A stretch of 64,000 nt of DNA from Phenylobacterium sp. NIBR 498073 (lineage in GTDB: Bacteria; Pseudomonadota; Alphaproteobacteria; Caulobacterales; Caulobacteraceae): assembly GCF_027286305.1 (NCBI RefSeq), contig NZ_CP114599.1, forward strand, positions 3,038,001-3,102,000, read 5' to 3'. The position numbers were made by a program, and so were the translations under genes. This document shows, piece after piece, positions 61,232 through 64,000 of the stretch; positions within the stretch are counted from its first letter, which is position 1, and every line of letters starts with the position of its first letter. Below the pieces are notes generated by a model. That model ran no database searches, was not told the DNA's origin, and saw only the letters and a list, made by a program, of their open reading frames with translations.

Positions 61232-62269
61232 TCAGAGGCGGCCGAACACTGTCTCCATGTCCGCGGCCAGGGCGTCGAGGCGGGCGGGGTCGGCGTCCCA
61301 GGAGAACATGAACCGGGCCCCGCCGCCGATGAAGGTGTAGAAGCGCCAGCCCCTGGCGCGCAGGGCTTCCAGGCGATCTTCCGGCGCAGCCACGAAGACG
61401 GCGTTGGCCTGGACCGGGAACATCAGCGACGCGCCGGGCAGGCCCTCGATGCGCTCGGCCAGCCGTCGCGCGCAGGTGTTGGCGTGGGCGGCGTTGGCGA
61501 GCCAGGCGCCGTTCTCCAGCATGCCCGTCCAGGGGGCCGCCAGGAACCGCATCTTCGAGGCCAGTTGCCCGGCCTGCTTGCAGCGATAGTCGAAATCCTC
61601 GGCCAGGGCGCGGTCGAAGAACAGGATCGCCTCGCCCACCGCCATGCCGTTCTTGGTGCCGCCGAAGCAGAGCACGTCGACCCCGGCCTTCCAGGTGATG
61701 TCGGCCGGATCGCAGCCCAGGTGCGCGCAGGCGTTGGCGAAGCGGGCGCCGTCCATGTGCAGCCGCAGGCCGAGCTCGCGGCAAACCGCGGATATCGCCC
61801 GGACCTCGGCCTCCGAATAGACCTGACCGGTCTCGGTCGGCTGGGTGATCGTGACCACGCGCGGCTTGGGATAGTGGATGTCGCTGCGCTTGCCGGCGAT
61901 CTCGCGGATGGCGGCGGGGGTCAGCTTGCCGTCCGGGCTAGGCGCGACCAGCAGCTTGGAGCCGTTGGAGAAGAACTCCGGCGCGCCGCACTCGTCGGTC
62001 TCGACGTGGGCCGACTCCGCACAGATGACGCTGTGATAGGACTGGCAGAGCGCGGCCAGGGCCATGGAGTTGGCGGCCGTGCCGTTGAAGGCGAAGAACA
62101 CCTCGCAATCGGTGGCGAACAGGGCGCGGAAGGCGTCGGCGGCGGCTTGCGTCCACGGGTCCTCGCCATAGGCCGGCGCATGGCCGCGGTTGGCGGCGTC
62201 CATGGCCGCCCAGGCCTGCGGGCAAATGCCGGCATAGTTGTCGCTAGCGAACTGTTGAATGTTGGACAT
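61232..62269 (-). CDS. ltaE: Low-specificity L-threonine aldolase
   Basis: The 345-residue PLP enzyme cleaves threonine/allo-threonine to glycine and acetaldehyde. It has the aldolase pattern FASDNYAGICPQAWAAMDAA, VFFAFNGTAANSMALAALCQ, RLHMDGARFANACAHLG and the PLP-binding Lys in LCFGGTKNGMAVGEAIL. ATG 62269 matches the family start (MSNIQQFASDNYAG). It is convergent with the siderophore gene and monocistronic. Confidence 0.93.
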   Translation of the reverse strand: MSNIQQFASDNYAGICPQAWAAMDAANRGHAPAYGEDPWTQAAADAFRALFATDCEVFFAFNGTAANSMALAALCQSYHSVICAESAHVETDECGAPEFFSNGSKLLVAPSPDGKLTPAAIREIAGKRSDIHYPKPRVVTITQPTETGQVYSEAEVRAISAVCRELGLRLHMDGARFANACAHLGCDPADITWKAGVDVLCFGGTKNGMAVGEAILFFDRALAEDFDYRCKQAGQLASKMRFLAAPWTGMLENGAWLANAAHANTCARRLAERIEGLPGASLMFPVQANAVFVAAPEDRLEALRARGWRFYTFIGGGARFMFSWDADPARLDALAADMETVFGRL

Positions 62270-62687
62270 GCGCCCCCTCGGGTCTGCGGCTTTGCGCATC
62301 ACGAAGATGAATGACGCTGAGGCTTCGTCCCGTTTAGTTGCCGGACCGGCCACATCCCTCCTGGCGGAGGCGCCACCTTGCTCGGGGAGCAGGTTGGCGT
62401 TTGAGCGTCAGCTCAAACTCTTGATGCAATTGGGCGCTCGATAGCGAGGATCGATCCGATCGGCAAGCGCCCGCTCCCTAGGGTCACGCAGCGCAACAAC
62501 TTTTCGGTGCGCGTCACACGCCTTGCGAGTGGCCAGCCACTGATATACCGTCAGCACAAATTAAGGGGTCGCTAACTTTTTGAACACGGCCCGGGCTGGG
62601 TGACGTCCCGGCTCAAGAGCGCGCAGCAACGTCAGCAACATGACAAGAACGGCCGCACCGCCCGGCCGACATCCAGGGAGAACCGAT
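62270..62687. other. 418-bp intergenic region upstream of a PEP-CTERM gene
   Basis: It contains the promoters for the divergent threonine aldolase and PEP-CTERM genes. A relatively AT-rich segment at 62535-62585 (GATATACCGTCAGCACAAAT) is the best promoter candidate for the latter. No small gene is recognised. Confidence 0.5.
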
Positions 62688-63479
62688 ATGAAAGCGCCTG
62701 TTCGTCAGTTCCTATCGGCCGTCGCCCTTGTGGCCGGTCTGTCGACCGCCGGCATGAGCCATGCGGCGTCCGTCACCATTGCGCCAGGCTCGTCGCCCGG
62801 CGGCGGGTATCTGCCGCTCTCAGCGTTCGGGATCGCGGCGCTGACCTTCGGTTCGAGCGACGGCTTCGTCTCCTTCAACACCAACAGCTTTAATTTCGGG
62901 GGCCAAAGCTGGTCGACGCTCCAGATCGGAGCTGACGGTTTGGTGGTGCTCGGCGACACGGCGCCGTCCGGATCCTGGAGCGCCGCCAACGTCAGCCTTC
63001 CTGGCGGCCCGAACGCGGCGGTCCTCGCGCCGTTTTGGACGGATCTGGATCCGACCGCGGGGGGTGGGATCCGCGCCGGCGTCCTAACCGACGGCGTCAA
63101 CAGCTGGGTCGTCGTCGACTGGCAGGACGTGCCGCTGGAGAACGGAGGCGGCTTCTCGTCCTTCCAGGTCTGGCTGGGCGCGGGCCAGGACGACGTCACC
63201 TTCGCCTACGGCGATCTGGCGAACCCGGCCCTGCTGACGATCGGGGCGCAGGACGCCACCGGCACGGTCGGGACGAACTACGTGTTCAACGGCTCGGGCG
63301 TTCGTCCCGTCAATGGTACCCAGCTTCGCGTGACCTCGACAGGCCTGCCGATCTCGACCGCGGTGCCTGAACCGGGCACCTGGGCGATGATGATCGTCGG
63401 CTTTGGGCTGGTCGGATCAATGGTCCGCTCGGTGCGTCGGGGCGGCCTTGGCGGCCAGCCCGTCGCCGGACAGGCCTAA
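62688..63479 (+). CDS. PEPxxWA-CTERM sorting domain protein (core copy)
   Basis: The 263-residue exported protein has a signal peptide (AVALVAGLSTAGMSHA, ~residues 10-25) and a beta-rich Gly/Ser/Asn body that includes a nidogen-like stretch (VVDWQDVPLENGGGFSSFQV, then WLGAGQDDVTFAYGDL). The sorting signal VPEPGTWAMMIVGFGLVGSM is followed by Arg residues. It begins at ATG 62688 with AGGGAG upstream. Its role in the cell envelope or matrix is unknown. Confidence 0.85.
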   Translation: MKAPVRQFLSAVALVAGLSTAGMSHAASVTIAPGSSPGGGYLPLSAFGIAALTFGSSDGFVSFNTNSFNFGGQSWSTLQIGADGLVVLGDTAPSGSWSAANVSLPGGPNAAVLAPFWTDLDPTAGGGIRAGVLTDGVNSWVVVDWQDVPLENGGGFSSFQVWLGAGQDDVTFAYGDLANPALLTIGAQDATGTVGTNYVFNGSGVRPVNGTQLRVTSTGLPISTAVPEPGTWAMMIVGFGLVGSMVRSVRRGGLGGQPVAGQA

Positions 63480-63500
63480 CCTCTGGCAGCTGGCGCGCGG

Positions 63501-63698
63501 CTACTTGCGCAGGATGTCCTTACGCTTGCGCTCGTATTCGGACTTGCTGATCATGCCTTGGTCGTCGGCGGCCTTCAGGTCGATCAGTTGCTGACCCGTG
63601 GTGGTCGTTTCGACCTCGGTCCTGGCTGTGCTGCCGCAGGCGGCGAGCGGAACGGCCGCCAGGCTGAGGACGGCGGCGGCGACAAGCATGCGGGTCAT
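63501..63698 (-). CDS. Small SHOCT-domain lipoprotein
   Basis: The 65-residue protein starts MTRMLVAAAVLSLAAVPLAA and has a lipobox LAAC, so it should be lipidated at the cysteine. The C-terminal part (LIDLKAADDQGMISKSEYER) is the SHOCT motif, a short helical oligomerisation segment often found at protein C-termini. ATG 63698 is preferred over an earlier one because the signal peptide begins there. It converges on the PEP-CTERM gene. Confidence 0.8.
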   Translation of the reverse strand: MTRMLVAAAVLSLAAVPLAACGSTARTEVETTTTGQQLIDLKAADDQGMISKSEYERKRKDILRK

Positions 63699-63743
63699 GA
63701 ACTGGTGCGTTCTCAGAGCGCCCCCGCCCCAACTTGGACCAAT

Positions 63744-63780
63744 TGAAAGGGCGCGCACGCGCTTTGCGTCGCGCGCGCCC
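63744..63780 (-). terminator. Probable terminator of the metY-like gene
   Basis: A GC-rich stem of alternating G and C (GGGCGCGC on the left, GCGCGCCC on the right) is followed on the minus strand by TTTCAATT. It lies 8 bp after the stop at 63789. Confidence 0.5.
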
Positions 63781-63788
63781 AGTTTCGG

Positions 63789-64000
63789 TCAAAGCGCAGT
63801 GAAGGCCTGGTCGAGATCGGCGATCAGGTCGGCGACGTTCTCGATGCCGACCGACAGGCGGATGACGTCGGGACCGGCGCCGGCGGCGATCTGGTCCTTC
63901 TCATCCAGCTGGCGGTGGGTGGTCGAGGCCGGGTGGATGATCAGGCTGCGGGTGTCGCCGAGATTGGCCAGATGCGAGAAGAGGTTCACCGCCCCGACCA
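63789..64000 (-). CDS. metY: O-acetylhomoserine sulfhydrylase-like PLP enzyme, C-terminal part at window edge
   Basis: The last ~70 residues of a Cys/Met-metabolism PLP enzyme: [20 protein letters not shown], then [20 protein letters not shown] and [20 protein letters not shown]. This C-terminal pattern fits MetY/O-acetylhomoserine aminocarboxypropyltransferase better than MetB. The remainder lies beyond the window, so assignment rests on this part. Confidence 0.85.
   Translation of the reverse strand, partial: VGAVNLFSHLANLGDTRSLIIHPASTTHRQLDEKDQIAAGAGPDVIRLSVGIENVADLIADLDQAFTAL

Overview
The window is about 64 kb of GC-rich alphaproteobacterial chromosome. Everything fits the order Caulobacterales (Caulobacter/Phenylobacterium-like): a tRNA-His without G-1, the conserved string murA-DUF2948-hisD-UPF0262-phosphatase-infA-maf-RNase G-yacG, PEPxxWA-CTERM surface proteins, and an N-acetylglucosamine (GlcNAc) locus that pairs a TonB receptor with a fused phosphotransferase system. 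The genus is inferred, not proven.

Layout. 0-4.3 kb: the end of a hydroxyacid dehydrogenase gene, then a proline catabolism pair (Lrp-type regulator divergent from putA, with a strong inverted repeat between them). 4.3-6.6 kb: tRNA-His and an exbB-exbD-tonB operon ending at a clear terminator. 6.6-7.4 kb: no gene seen. 7.4-9.3 kb: a UDG-superfamily DNA glycosylase, rpiB with a small partner gene, and tRNA-Phe. 9.3-17.4 kb: the housekeeping string on the minus strand, interrupted by a HigBA-like toxin-antitoxin pair and an SH3/glycine-zipper envelope protein.

17.56-45.59 kb is an integrated genomic island. It begins at the 3' end of tRNA-Thr(GGT) and ends at a 46-bp duplicate of that 3' end. 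Next to that duplicate lies a tyrosine integrase gene, and matching TAAGCAC repeats sit just inside both ends. The island is a decayed integrative and conjugative element. It keeps trbI, a TraF-type peptidase, a transglycosylase, AlpA-like regulators, a relaxase and the integrase. Its trbG, parB, ardC, DUF736 and serine recombinase genes are broken. The cargo includes: (a) a lasso peptide cluster (GntR regulator, a 33-codon precursor, B protein, cyclase) without transporter or isopeptidase; (b) a His-Xaa-Ser (hxs) radical SAM locus whose hxsB has lost its FeS-binding N-terminus at a junction with an ardC fragment; (c) a rifampin ADP-ribosyltransferase (arr); (d) a two-HTH regulator fused to an alpha/beta-hydrolase fold that lacks its serine nucleophile, next to a PEP-CTERM protein; (e) DUF1254 proteins, an S24 repressor and several small cysteine-rich proteins.

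45.6-64 kb returns to core chromosome: L-asparaginase, two small proteins, then a complete chitooligosaccharide/GlcNAc utilisation locus. An outer-membrane TonB receptor, a family 20 hexosaminidase, a fused EIIA-HPr-EI protein and the NagE permease lie on one strand. A GntR regulator, a SIS-type glucosamine-6-phosphate deaminase and NagA lie on the other. Then come a siderophore-interacting protein behind a Fur-like box, a low-specificity threonine aldolase, a second PEP-CTERM protein, a small SHOCT lipoprotein and the end of a metY-like gene. The core TonB-ExbBD operon could energise the GlcNAc receptor.
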